Below, piece after piece: positions 23,504-30,914 of a DNA stretch of 61,310 nucleotides; the stretch's first letter is position 1; each line of letters starts with the position of its first letter. The DNA lies in assembly GCA_043101615.1 (NCBI GenBank), contig JBICID010000079.1:1-61310 (forward strand), written 5' to 3'. Origin of the DNA: JBLHKT01 sp043101615. Its GTDB lineage: Bacteria > Planctomycetota > Phycisphaerae > Phycisphaerales > UBA1924. The translations under genes were made by a program, and so were the position numbers. The notes below the pieces were generated by a model that worked only from the letters and a program-made list of their open reading frames with translations, was not told where the DNA came from and made no database searches.

Positions 23504-24277
23504 TCAGCCCGCGGGCTCGGCCTTGGACAGGACCGCGTCGATGGCCGCCCGGAACCGGGCCCGGGCCTCCGCGGCGTGCGGGTTGAGGTGCTGGATGGCC
23601 TCGAACAGGGCCGGCGCGTCCCGCTCGGTGTTGTGCTGCATGCGGAGCAGGTACCGGTAGGCCAGCGTGGCCGTGGGCAATTCGGGCAGGCGCATCTCGT
23701 GGCAGGCGTGCCCGACGAGGTGGGTGAGCACCTGCACGTGGGCCATCTGGCGGTCGTGCTCGTCGGGGGTGAGGTCGATCACGTCGAGCCTCAGCGTGTC
23801 GGCGAGGAAGGCCCGGGCCGAGGCGATGAGCCGACGCTGCGGGGCGTCCGAGGCGCGCACCGGGCAGAACGCGACGGGCTGGCCCTCGATCGTGCCCAGT
23901 TCCGCCGCGGTCTCCGGGCCGAAGCAGGGATGGGTGGCGAGCACGGTCGCGTGGTCGGGCAGCAGCTCCTCCATCCAGCGCGCCGGCTGCACCTTCACCG
24001 AGGCGACATCGGCGATCAGGGTCGGCCGGTCCGTGCGCACGTGCGGGCCAACCGCGCGGCACGCGTCCGGGATCGCCCGCACCGGCACCGCGAGAATGAC
24101 CGCGTCGGCCCGCGGGACCTCACGCGCCAGCGCGCCCGCGTAGTCGAGCTCCGTCGCGAAGTCGGACCGGTCGAGCGCGACCAGCTCGGTGTGCGGGCCG
24201 AGATGGGTTTCGGCGAGCCGCCCGAAGGCGCCGCGCCCGAGGAGCAGGGTGCGGGTGAAGGGGTGAGTGGTGGACAT
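23504..24277 (-). CDS. Prephenate dehydrogenase (TyrA-like)
   Basis: This NAD(P)-dependent dehydrogenase of tyrosine synthesis has 257 residues. The N-terminal nucleotide-binding turn is LLLGRGAFGRLAE. VASVKVQPARWMEELLPDHA and THPCFGPET correspond to the conserved prephenate dehydrogenase segments (family motif HPMFGP). The C-terminal half is the helical dimerisation domain (MAHVQVLTHLVGHA). It is close in length to minimal TyrA proteins and has no ACT domain. A diverged partial second copy of its N-terminal half lies at 24815-25236 beyond a DUF559 fragment. Arogenate dehydrogenase activity cannot be excluded. Confidence 0.88.
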   Translation of the reverse strand: MSTTHPFTRTLLLGRGAFGRLAETHLGPHTELVALDRSDFATELDYAGALAREVPRADAVILAVPVRAIPDACRAVGPHVRTDRPTLIADVASVKVQPARWMEELLPDHATVLATHPCFGPETAAELGTIEGQPVAFCPVRASDAPQRRLIASARAFLADTLRLDVIDLTPDEHDRQMAHVQVLTHLVGHACHEMRLPELPTATLAYRYLLRMQHNTERDAPALFEAIQHLNPHAAEARARFRAAIDAVLSKAEPAG

Positions 24278-24285
24278 CGTGAAAG

Positions 24286-24291
24286 ACAGTA
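24286..24291 (-). promoter_or_regulatory. Possible leaderless-type -10 of tyrA
   Basis: On the minus strand TACTGT lies 8 nt before the ATG at 24277. The pattern is weaker than at genes with the 6-nt gap. Confidence 0.4.
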
Positions 24292-24340
24292 CGCAGAGGC
24301 GCGGAGGAGACGCGGAGACGCGGAGGAAACACAGAGGTGT
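24291..24340. repeat. Short purine-rich GCGGAGG repeat cluster
   Basis: Degenerate tandem units of about 9 bp, such as ACGCGGAG and GCGCGGAGG, fill this stretch. A similar cluster occurs at 27320-27360 beside kbl. Confidence 0.55.
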
Positions 24341-24366
24341 CGAGGAAAACCACTGATGGCCGGGCC

Positions 24367-24436
24367 CGCGGCTCCTTCTCCCCCACTGGGGGAGAAGGTG
24401 GCTCGGCGCAGCCGAGACGGATGAGGGGGTGCAGGA
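24367..24436. repeat. Dispersed double-hairpin repeat, copy C (inverted)
   Basis: Read on the minus strand it starts CCCCCTCATCCGTC, followed by the hairpin CTCGGC-TGC-GCCGAG and the stem CCTTCTCCCCC-AGT-GGGGGAGAAGG. It is the most complete of the three copies and abuts the DUF559 pseudogene. Confidence 0.75.
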
Positions 24437-24441
24437 ACGAG

Positions 24442-24807
24442 ATGAATCGCTCCATCAATTACAGTGCATCCGTGCCCCGGAACAACAACCGCAACATCGA
24501 CCGTGCCCGCGATCTCCGGTCCAAGCAGACTCCCCCGGAAGGCATTCTGTGGAAACGTCTGCGAGACCGCCGTCTCGGTGGCCTGAAGTTCCGACGGCAA
24601 TACCCGGTGCAAGGACTCGTCGTGGACTTCTGCTGCACCGAGGCGAGGCTTGTAGTTGAAGTAGACAGCCGATACCACGACGGGCGGACTAAGGAAGACG
24701 CGGCAAGGGACCGGTTGCTTGAGGAGGACGGGTTCTAGGTGATGCGGGTTACCTCGTCCGATGTGACGACGAATCTGACGGGCGTGCTGTCCACGATCGA
24801 TCAGAGA
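24442..24807 (+). pseudogene. DUF559 (Vsr-like endonuclease fold) gene with in-frame stop
   Basis: The family signature is clear: RARDLRSKQTPPEGILWKRL, GGLKFRRQYPVQGLVVDFCC and ARLVVEVDSRYHDGRTKEDA. At 24736-24738 an amber TAG interrupts the reading frame after LLEEDGF. The same frame then resumes the family C-terminus VMRVTSSDVTTNLTGVLSTI. Intact relatives have a sense codon here (Gly-Tyr-Arg/Asp-Val type sequence), so one substitution has broken the gene. The stop lies shortly before the last beta strands, so a truncated product of 99 residues might still form. GC content is lower than in the neighbours and it is embedded in duplicated tyrA sequence, which suggests it was inserted. Confidence 0.75.
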
Positions 24808-24814
24808 CTCGTCG

Positions 24815-25236
24815 CCCCGGACGGGGCAGCAAACGACGGGCTGTCCCTCGATCGTGCCGAGCTCCGAGGCGGTCTCGGGGCCGAAGCAGGGATGGGTGGC
24901 GAGCACAGTCGCGTGCTCCGGGAGCAGGTCGTCCATCCAGCGCGCCGGCTGCACCTTCACCGAGGCGACGTCCGCGATGAGTGTGGGCCTGTCCGTGCGC
25001 ACAAACGGGGCCACCGCGCGGCAGACGTCAGGGATCGCCTGCACCGGCACAGCGAGGATGACGGCATCGGCCCGCGGAACTTCGCGTGCGAGTGCCTCGC
25101 CGAAGTCCTGTCCGGTCGCAAAGTCGGACCGGTCGAGGGTGACGAGGTCTGTGTGGGGGCGCAGGTGCGTCTCGGCGAGCCGCCCGAACGCGCCGCGCCC
25201 GAGGAGCAGGGTGCGGGTGAAGGGAGATGAGTTCAT
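24815..25236 (-). pseudogene. Partial duplicate of tyrA (N-terminal half)
   Basis: From MNSSPFTRTLLLGRGAFGRL onwards about 135 residues closely follow the N-terminal half of the complete TyrA at 23504-24277, including VASVKVQPARWMDDLLPEHA and THPCFGPETASELG. The match ends near PVVCCPVR, where the sequence runs into the 3' end of the DUF559 gene on the other strand. The copies differ at roughly one residue in eight, so this is not a recent exact duplication or an assembly artefact. The reading frame stays open further by chance through DUF559 antisense. It lacks the dimerisation domain and should not work as TyrA. Confidence 0.8.
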
Positions 25237-25270
25237 TCTCAACACGGAAATGGGAATTGAAAAATTGGAA

Positions 25271-26059
25271 TCAAGGTCGGATAAGTACAAGAACAGCCGG
25301 GTCCGATTCGCCCTCCGATAGATCGTTTTCCAGTCCTCGGGGGTTAGGCAGGCGCCCTTCTGGATCGTACACGAAGCAGGCTAGAATTGAACAGTCGGGA
25401 TGACTCTTGTATCTTGCAATGTCGTCAATTAGCTGCGTACCAAGGTCGCTGGTAGACATGGATTGTCTTGTGTGTTTAATCTCAAGTACAATTTTTTCTC
25501 TCTTAATCAAAAAATCGATTCGTGAGTTTTTTCCAGCGTAGCTGGGGCTGTATTCTTCAGTGCGGATGTCATCGAAATAAAGCCTGAGTATAGAGTGCAT
25601 CAAGTCTTGTACATCATATTCGTCTGATATGTTCAGTGTAGCCCTTTGATCGTGTCTATATCGTAACTGTCTAGCGACATCATGGAATCGATCCGCTATT
25701 TGAATTATCTTCTCTAGAGCACTATCTTCTTGGCCCTCTAGTCGCTGGCTGTGATTGAAATCACCTTCAATGTAATCTTCAAGAAATGACTCCAGAATTC
25801 CTTTTCCTGATCTTACTTGGCTCCTGTAGGGGGTGGTGACGCGATGCCTGAAGCCAGTGGTGTATGGGTGGTCGCTGCCTGCAACTCTTTGAAGCAAAGT
25901 TAGGGCTTTTTCTCGCCACTTCGCGAACTCGCCGGAACTCAAGGTTGAAAAGCCAATGACATTGGGTGGATTCGGCTTGTGTGTAGCGAGGACAGTATCA
26001 GACATATTGATCAATTCAGCTATGCGGTCTTTTGTTCTATCAGTATCTGCTTCTGCCAT
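25271..26059 (-). CDS. DpnII/MboI-like PD-(D/E)XK nuclease
   Basis: The 262 residues have a C-terminal restriction-endonuclease domain of the DpnII/MboI type (SYAGKNSRIDFLIKREKIVL, LGTQLIDDIARYKSHPDCSI, CFVYDPEGRLPNPRGLENDL). Predicted catalytic residues are Asp182, Glu193 and Lys195. The N-terminal 140 residues are helical and I do not recognise them. No methyltransferase is nearby, so this is not an ordinary restriction-modification pair; an abortive-infection-type effector is possible. Base composition is strikingly AT-richer than the surroundings, so it was probably acquired. It starts 10 nt behind the kbl stop and would be co-transcribed with it. Confidence 0.82.
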   Translation of the reverse strand: MAEADTDRTKDRIAELINMSDTVLATHKPNPPNVIGFSTLSSGEFAKWREKALTLLQRVAGSDHPYTTGFRHRVTTPYRSQVRSGKGILESFLEDYIEGDFNHSQRLEGQEDSALEKIIQIADRFHDVARQLRYRHDQRATLNISDEYDVQDLMHSILRLYFDDIRTEEYSPSYAGKNSRIDFLIKREKIVLEIKHTRQSMSTSDLGTQLIDDIARYKSHPDCSILACFVYDPEGRLPNPRGLENDLSEGESDPAVLVLIRP

Positions 26060-26069
26060 CGAATTTCCC

Positions 26070-27302
26070 TCATAGTTTTTTCAATGCCTCGACGAGCTGG
26101 CTGATGTGGTCGTCGGTGTGGGCGGCCGACATCTGGATCCGCAAGCGGGCGGTGCCCTCCGGAACGACCGGGTAGCCGAACCCGATCACGAATACGCCGA
26201 GTTCCAGCAGGCGTTCGGACATCGCGATGGCCTTGGCCGTGTCGCCCACGATGATCGGGCAGATCGCGGTGGGGGACTCGAGCACCTCGAATCCCGCGCT
26301 CTTGATCTTGGCCCGGGCGCTCGCCACGTTGTCCTTCAGGCGCTGCACCCGCTGGGGTTCGTGCATCAGGATCTCGATCGCCTTGTTCGCGCTGCACGCC
26401 ACGGTGACGGGCAGGGCGTTCGAGAAGAGGGTCGGTCGGCCGCGCTGAATGATGAGGTCGGTCAGTCTCTTGGAACCCGCGATGAAGCCTCCCGCGCCGC
26501 CGCCCAGGGCCTTGCCGAGCGTGCCGGTGAAGACGTCTATCTGGGCCGAGCCGTCGGCGTTGACCATCCCGTAGTGCTCGTGGGTGCCGCGCCCGGTGGG
26601 GCCCATCACGCCGTGCCCGTGGGAGTCGTCCACGACGAGCATGGCGTTGAACTCGTCGCACAGGGCCCGCAAGCCGGGCAGGTCGGCGATGTCGCCCTCC
26701 ATGCTGAACACGCCGTCGGTGACCAGCCAGATCTGGCCGGTGATCTCGGGGTCGGCCGCGAGCTGCTCGAGCTTGGCCCGGGCGCTGGCCATGTCGGAGT
26801 GGGCGTACACGGCCTTCTTCACGCCCTTCTTGATCGTCGGCGTGAGGCGCATCGCGTCGATGATGCAGGCGTGGTTGAGTTCGTCCGACAGGATCGCGTC
26901 GCCGGGCTCGCAGCAGGTCGGGAAGAGGGCCTCGGTCGCGTTCCAGCAGCTGACGAAGGTGTAGCTGGACTCTGTGCCCATGTAGGCCGAGATGGTTCGT
27001 TCGAGCTCGTTGTGGGGGGCGAAGGTGCCGCAGATGAAGCGGACGGAGGCGGTCCCGGCCCCGTACTTCTGGAGCCCCTCGATCCCGGCCGCGACCACGT
27101 CGGGGTGGTTGGCGAGGCCGAGGTAGTTGTTGGAGCAGAAGCACAGGACGTCTTGCGTGGAGCCGTCGTCCTTGCGCAGGGTGATCTCGGCGTCCATCGG
27201 GGAGTCGATGGTCTTGAGCAGCTTCATCTGCCCGCCGGAGCGGAGCTCGGCGAGGGTGGCGTCGGTACGGGCGTCGAAGGGGAGCTGGGTGGTGGTGGTC
27301 AT
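26070..27302 (-). CDS. kbl: Glycine C-acetyltransferase / alpha-oxoamine synthase
   Basis: This PLP enzyme of the alpha-oxoamine synthase family has 410 residues. It is most like 2-amino-3-ketobutyrate CoA ligase, which converts the product of threonine dehydrogenase into glycine and acetyl-CoA. The PLP lysine is in FTGTLGKALGGGAGG. CFCSNNYLGLANHPDVV, GTASVRFICGT and VVDDSHGHGVMG are typical. Related 8-amino-7-oxononanoate synthase cannot be fully excluded, but a tdh homologue 14 kb away supports Kbl. The ATG at 27302 (not the GTG at 27308) is favoured because TAAACT lies exactly 6 nt upstream. Confidence 0.9.
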   Translation of the reverse strand: MTTTTQLPFDARTDATLAELRSGGQMKLLKTIDSPMDAEITLRKDDGSTQDVLCFCSNNYLGLANHPDVVAAGIEGLQKYGAGTASVRFICGTFAPHNELERTISAYMGTESSYTFVSCWNATEALFPTCCEPGDAILSDELNHACIIDAMRLTPTIKKGVKKAVYAHSDMASARAKLEQLAADPEITGQIWLVTDGVFSMEGDIADLPGLRALCDEFNAMLVVDDSHGHGVMGPTGRGTHEHYGMVNADGSAQIDVFTGTLGKALGGGAGGFIAGSKRLTDLIIQRGRPTLFSNALPVTVACSANKAIEILMHEPQRVQRLKDNVASARAKIKSAGFEVLESPTAICPIIVGDTAKAIAMSERLLELGVFVIGFGYPVVPEGTARLRIQMSAAHTDDHISQLVEALKKL

Positions 27303-27308
27303 GCGCAC

Positions 27309-27314
27309 AGTTTA
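27309..27314 (-). promoter_or_regulatory. Leaderless-type -10 of kbl
   Basis: On the minus strand TAAACT lies exactly 6 nt before the ATG at 27302. Confidence 0.62.
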
Positions 27315-27319
27315 GGAAA

Positions 27320-27360
27320 CGCGTACGCGGAGGCGCGGAGGACCGCAGAGGCGCGGAGGT
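27320..27360. repeat. Second GCGGAGG repeat cluster
   Basis: GTACGCGGAGGCGCGGAGG and following units match the cluster at 24291-24340. Both flank the scrambled tyrA-kbl region. Confidence 0.5.
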
Positions 27361-27378
27361 GGGATTGTGGTTTCGTTG

Positions 27379-27837
27379 CTACGGGTCGCTGGGTGAGTCG
27401 AGAATTTGCCTCGCCAGTCCCGGAAAATCGTGGAGGTAGTCACGCCAGTTCTCCAGATACCCCGGGTCGGCGGGGACGAGGAATTGCTGTGACTGTGTGT
27501 CGGTTGACGCGATCTCGGTGAGTGTGGGTGTGAAATCGAGGAGCACGAGGGCTTGATAGTCAGCGGGGTCTTCGGTGAGGCGCTCGGCAGACGGCGGGTG
27601 GGTAAGCAGGTCATCCCACGAAGTCGGCCAGGCAGGCGGTTCGGTCGTCGTGATGAAGGCTTCGAGCGCTCGGTCGGTGTCGAGCGTGAGCTGGAAACTG
27701 TCCGCGGCCGAGAAGATACGGTGGAGTGCTAATTGAGCGAAGATCACGGTGGTGATTACAGCCGCGAGAATAAGCAGCGTGATTGCGGCGACGATCGCGA
27801 AGGGCTTGCCGGATCGCTGGTCTGATCGGTCGGCCAT
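27379..27837 (-). CDS. Hypothetical protein with one membrane segment
   Basis: I do not recognise this 152-residue protein. Residues 13-35 (FAIVAAITLLILAAVITTVIFAQ) form one membrane helix with a short positively charged cytoplasmic N-terminus. The remainder is a Thr/Asp/Leu-rich extracytoplasmic domain without cysteines. Its base composition is less GC-rich than most neighbours. It lies between kbl and ndh on the same strand, with 45 nt to the ndh stop. No catalytic motif is visible. Confidence 0.7.
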   Translation of the reverse strand: MADRSDQRSGKPFAIVAAITLLILAAVITTVIFAQLALHRIFSAADSFQLTLDTDRALEAFITTTEPPAWPTSWDDLLTHPPSAERLTEDPADYQALVLLDFTPTLTEIASTDTQSQQFLVPADPGYLENWRDYLHDFPGLARQILDSPSDP

Positions 27838-27882
27838 GGGAAATCATTCGGAGGTAAAGCGGAGAGGTTGCAACTCTTGCAG

Positions 27883-29184
27883 TCAGTCGTGCTTCGGCTT
27901 GTGCCCCGTAATCAGCCGCGCCCCGCGGCTCCAGAAGGCGTAGAGCCAGGCCCACTCCAGCATGGCCAGCACCTTGTTGCGGAAACCGATCAGGAAGAGC
28001 AGGTGGACCACGGTCCAGGCGACCCAGGCCGCGAAGCCGGTGATGTGCAGTCCCTTGATGTCCGCCACGGCCCGCGCCCGCCCGATCGTCGCCATCTCGC
28101 CCTTGTTGTCGTAGCGGAACGCCGGACGCTCGGGGCGACGGTTGCTCCCGGCCCGCAGCTCGCGCGCGATCAGCCGCCCCACGAACTTCCCGGACTGCAT
28201 CGCCCCCTGCGCCACCCCCGGCGTCGGCTCGCCCGTCTCGGGGTCCTCGTGGTGCATCAGGTCGCCCACGCAGAAGACCCGCGGGTGGCCCGGCACCGAG
28301 AGGTCACGTTCCACGGCCGCACGCCCGGCCCTGTCCAGCTCCGTCCCCAGCGATTCCAGCAGCGGCGCCCCCTTCACGCCCGCGGCCCACACCACGCGAC
28401 GCGTGGGGATCGTCGTGGTCGCGGGCTCGTCCGAGTCGTCGTTGGGGTCCTTGTACGTCACCGAGCGGTCGGTGATGTCGGTGACCATCGCGTTCGTGCG
28501 CACGTCCACCCCCAGCTCGCGCAGCGAGGTCTCGGCGTGCTCGGACAGGTCCTCGGGATACTGCGGCAGCACGCGGTCCGCCGCCTCCAGCAGGATCACA
28601 CGCGCCCGAGTCGTGTCCACGTTCCGAAAATCACGCGGCACCGACTCCACCGCGATCTCCTTGATCGCTCCCGCCATCTCCACCCCCGGCGGACCCGCCC
28701 CGACCAGCACGAACGTCAGCGACTCGGCCTGCCGGTCCGGGTCCGTCTCCTGCTCGGCCTCCTCGAACGCCAGCAGGATCCGCTTGCGGATCGCCAGCGC
28801 GTCGTCGATCGACTTCAGCCCTGGCGCGTGCTCGCCCCAGCCCTCATTCCCGAAGTACGAGTGCGTCGCCCCGGCGGCCAGCACGAGGTAGTCGTAGGGC
28901 AGGTCGCCCGCGGTGGTGCGCAGCACCCGGGCCCGGGCGTCCACCGCGGTCGCCTCGGCCAGCAGCACGCGCGTGTTGGCCTGGCGGGCGAGGATCTTGC
29001 GGATCGGGGCCGCGATGTTCGCCGGCGACAGCGCCGCCGTGGCCACCTGGTACAGCAGCGGCTGGAACACGTGATGGTTCGACCGGTCGAGCAGCGTGAT
29101 GTTGGCGTCTGCGTCCTTGAGGGCGCGGGCGGCTTCGAGACCGGCGAAGCCGCCGCCGACGATGAGCACGGTCGGGCGGGGCAT
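27883..29184 (-). CDS. ndh: Type II NADH dehydrogenase (NDH-2 family)
   Basis: This FAD enzyme would transfer electrons from NADH to the quinone pool without pumping protons. It has 433 residues. The N-terminal FAD-binding motif is VLIVGGGFAGLEAARAL, the NADH-binding motif is VLVGAGPPGVEMAGAI, and WAAGVKGAPLL and VFCVGDLMHH are conserved. The C-terminal hydrophobic helix (AWVAWTVVHLLFLIGF) anchors it to the membrane. The start at 29184 excludes the repeat array upstream, which otherwise would be read as protein. TACAAT lies 5 nt before the ATG. Confidence 0.92.
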   Translation of the reverse strand: MPRPTVLIVGGGFAGLEAARALKDADANITLLDRSNHHVFQPLLYQVATAALSPANIAAPIRKILARQANTRVLLAEATAVDARARVLRTTAGDLPYDYLVLAAGATHSYFGNEGWGEHAPGLKSIDDALAIRKRILLAFEEAEQETDPDRQAESLTFVLVGAGPPGVEMAGAIKEIAVESVPRDFRNVDTTRARVILLEAADRVLPQYPEDLSEHAETSLRELGVDVRTNAMVTDITDRSVTYKDPNDDSDEPATTTIPTRRVVWAAGVKGAPLLESLGTELDRAGRAAVERDLSVPGHPRVFCVGDLMHHEDPETGEPTPGVAQGAMQSGKFVGRLIARELRAGSNRRPERPAFRYDNKGEMATIGRARAVADIKGLHITGFAAWVAWTVVHLLFLIGFRNKVLAMLEWAWLYAFWSRGARLITGHKPKHD

Positions 29185-29189
29185 GCGGG

Positions 29190-29195
29190 ATTGTA
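29190..29195 (-). promoter_or_regulatory. Leaderless-type -10 of ndh
   Basis: On the minus strand TACAAT, one base from the sigma-70 consensus, lies 5 nt before the ATG at 29184. Confidence 0.6.
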
Positions 29196-29300
29196 GAGTG
29201 CGGGCGCGCGGTCCCGTCGCCGGTGGGAGCATTGCAACGAAGCCCGCACGCTGTTGAAGTGTCCATGGTTCGCTCGGCGGACAGTCTGGGCCCTCTCCCG

Positions 29301-29528
29301 TGCCCGGGTCTGAGTCGTGCCCGGGTCTGAGTCTTCGAAGGCCCGGTTCCCGCGAACCCCCGGGCCTTCTCCCGTGCCCGGGTCTGAGTCCTCGAAGGCC
29401 CGGTTCCCACGAACCCCCGGGCCTTCGCAAAGCCTCAGACCCGGGCACGAACCACCGGGCCTTCGCAACGCCTCAGACCCGGGCATGAATCGCCGGGCCT
29501 TCGCAAAGCCTCAGACCCGGGCACGAAG
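29301..29528. repeat. Mirror-like array of direct and inverted repeats
   Basis: The motif TGCCCGGGTCTGAG occurs at 29301, 29318 and 29375. Its exact inverse CTCAGACCCGGGCA occurs at 29434 and 29510, and a near-copy at 29472. GAAGGCCCGG and its inverse alternate with them. The left half has two 57-bp units differing at few positions. The right half has three 38-bp units (starts 29434, 29472, 29510). The whole array lies in the 450-bp gap (29185-29634) between divergent ndh and a small gene, which otherwise holds nothing I recognise apart from their -10 hexamers. Confidence 0.85.
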
Positions 29529-29622
29529 CAATGAACCACGCCGGGACATGCCACGGATGAACACTGCCCTTGCGCTACGGGCTCGTACAGGGAGAAGGTC
29601 TTGCGATGCCACCCGGGGCCGA

Positions 29623-29628
29623 TACACT
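29623..29628 (+). promoter_or_regulatory. Leaderless-type -10 of the 75-residue gene
   Basis: TACACT ends exactly 6 nt before the ATG at 29635. Confidence 0.5.
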
Positions 29629-29634
29629 TCCCCC

Positions 29635-29862
29635 ATGCGGTGGAGTTTTTTCTGGGGTCATCGATCGTTGCGAGACGCGGGGGCGCGCTTCCGGGCCGAG
29701 CACTCGGCGTTCCTCACCCGGGCCCTGCTCGGCGGGCGTCGCTACCCGCGCATCCCGACCCGGCGGGTGGACCGGGGCGGCTGGGAGCGGGTCCGGCGTG
29801 TGAGCGGGGAAGACCGGTTCGAGCAGTGGTGGCAGGGCGCGATGGGCAGGACCGACCGGTAA
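29635..29862 (+). CDS. Small hypothetical protein, 75 aa
   Basis: I do not recognise this Arg- and Trp-rich protein (MRWSFFWGHRSLRDAGARFR... FEQWWQGAMG). Nearly all codons end in G or C, and TACACT sits exactly 6 nt before the ATG, so both composition and promoter spacing support a real gene. It is very basic, with no signal peptide or membrane helix, so it may bind nucleic acid or membrane. The reading frame is open further upstream through the repeat array, but that part is not protein-like. Confidence 0.55.
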   Translation: MRWSFFWGHRSLRDAGARFRAEHSAFLTRALLGGRRYPRIPTRRVDRGGWERVRRVSGEDRFEQWWQGAMGRTDR

Positions 29863-29943
29863 CCCGTCCCGGGCGGGCGGACCGCACGCCGGGGCCGACG
29901 GAAACCAGCGCCTCGCGGTCGAACCGGGGGCCTGTTCGGGCGA

Positions 29944-29949
29944 TATCCT
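29944..29949 (+). promoter_or_regulatory. Possible -10 of the 304-residue membrane protein gene
   Basis: TATCCT lies 29 nt before the ATG at 29979. The leader contains GAGGGAG, so this gene would use a normal ribosome-binding site. Confidence 0.4.
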
Positions 29950-29978
29950 CTGGTCCAGCAGCCGAGGGAGGCCCGCGG

Positions 29979-30893
29979 ATGAGCGACGACGCAGTGCATG
30001 AGAGTGGGACGGGCACGGGGGACGTCGAGCGTGCGCCGCTCAACAAGGTGTGGGTGATCAAGATGGGGGTGATCATCCTCGTCCTGCTGGCCTTCGGGGC
30101 GTGGGGGCTGTACGACGCCACGGTGGTGTACCCGCGTCGCGGGGCCGCGTACGCGAGCTACGCCGAGTGGCAGTACCTGCAGAAGCTCAACGAGGCCGAG
30201 AGCGAGCGGTTCGGGATCTTCACCAGCGAGGCGAGCGTGCCGGACCCGGAGCAGGCGTACGCGTCGCTGACCGACCCCGAGACGCTGACAAAGCTGCGCG
30301 AGGACGCCGCGAACCCGTCGAGCGGGCGTCCGGTGCGGGCCTCGGCCCGCCTGGCGAGGCTGGAGTGGCTCAAGGCGCTCCGGACCATCGGCGAGATGAC
30401 CCCGGAGCGGACGACCATCCCCAACCCGCGCGAGCGTCTGAACAACGACCTCGGCCCCTACTGGTCGCAGCAGAGCGGCCAGCCCAAGGCGCTGGCCTCC
30501 TACGACATCCCGGTGCAGTGGATGATCATGGGCGGCGCCTGGGGCATCGCGCTGCTGCTGATCGTCCTGCTGCTCAGGACCGCGGCCAAGCGGTACGCGT
30601 GGGACCCGTCCGAGAAGCGTCTGACCCTGCCGGGCGGCAAGTCGTTCGTCCCGAGCGACCTCGACGTCTTCGACATGCGCCGCTGGGACAAGTACATCGT
30701 CTACATCCGCCTGAAGCCCGAGCACGAGATCGGCGGCGGGGAGATCAAGTTCGACACCTACCGGCACGCGAAGCTCGAGGGCTGGCTGCTCGAGATGAAA
30801 GAGGAGCGCTTCGGTCCGGATGAAGAGGGCGATGACGACCCCTCCGAGGAGTCCGAGGCGGATGTGCCCGGTGCGCGCGAAGCGGCGTCCTGA
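29979..30893 (+). CDS. Hypothetical two-helix membrane protein
   Basis: I do not recognise this 304-residue protein. It has one membrane segment at about residues 24-44 (VWVIKMGVIILVLLAFGAWG) and another at about 180-203 (MIMGGAWGIALLLIVLLL). They flank an extracytoplasmic region rich in Glu, Arg and Tyr. A cytoplasmic domain with strand-like repeats follows (KRYAWDPSEKRLTLPGGKSF, DKYIVYIRLKPEH), then an acidic tail. A GAGGGAG ribosome-binding site precedes the ATG. The next gene follows after 21 nt and encodes a DUF456 membrane protein, so they probably form an operon. Confidence 0.8.
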   Translation: MSDDAVHESGTGTGDVERAPLNKVWVIKMGVIILVLLAFGAWGLYDATVVYPRRGAAYASYAEWQYLQKLNEAESERFGIFTSEASVPDPEQAYASLTDPETLTKLREDAANPSSGRPVRASARLARLEWLKALRTIGEMTPERTTIPNPRERLNNDLGPYWSQQSGQPKALASYDIPVQWMIMGGAWGIALLLIVLLLRTAAKRYAWDPSEKRLTLPGGKSFVPSDLDVFDMRRWDKYIVYIRLKPEHEIGGGEIKFDTYRHAKLEGWLLEMKEERFGPDEEGDDDPSEESEADVPGAREAAS

Positions 30894-30914
30894 CCGCGCC
30901 ACGGGCGGTCGCCG

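Noticed and set aside
24016..25290. Apparent 424-residue protein on the minus strand
   Set aside because: It is a chimera: the partial tyrA copy, then antisense DUF559, then out-of-frame tyrA. Only the first third has protein similarity.
29301..29528. CRISPR array
   Set aside because: Repeats occur in both orientations, spacers are themselves repeated, periods differ and no cas genes are present.
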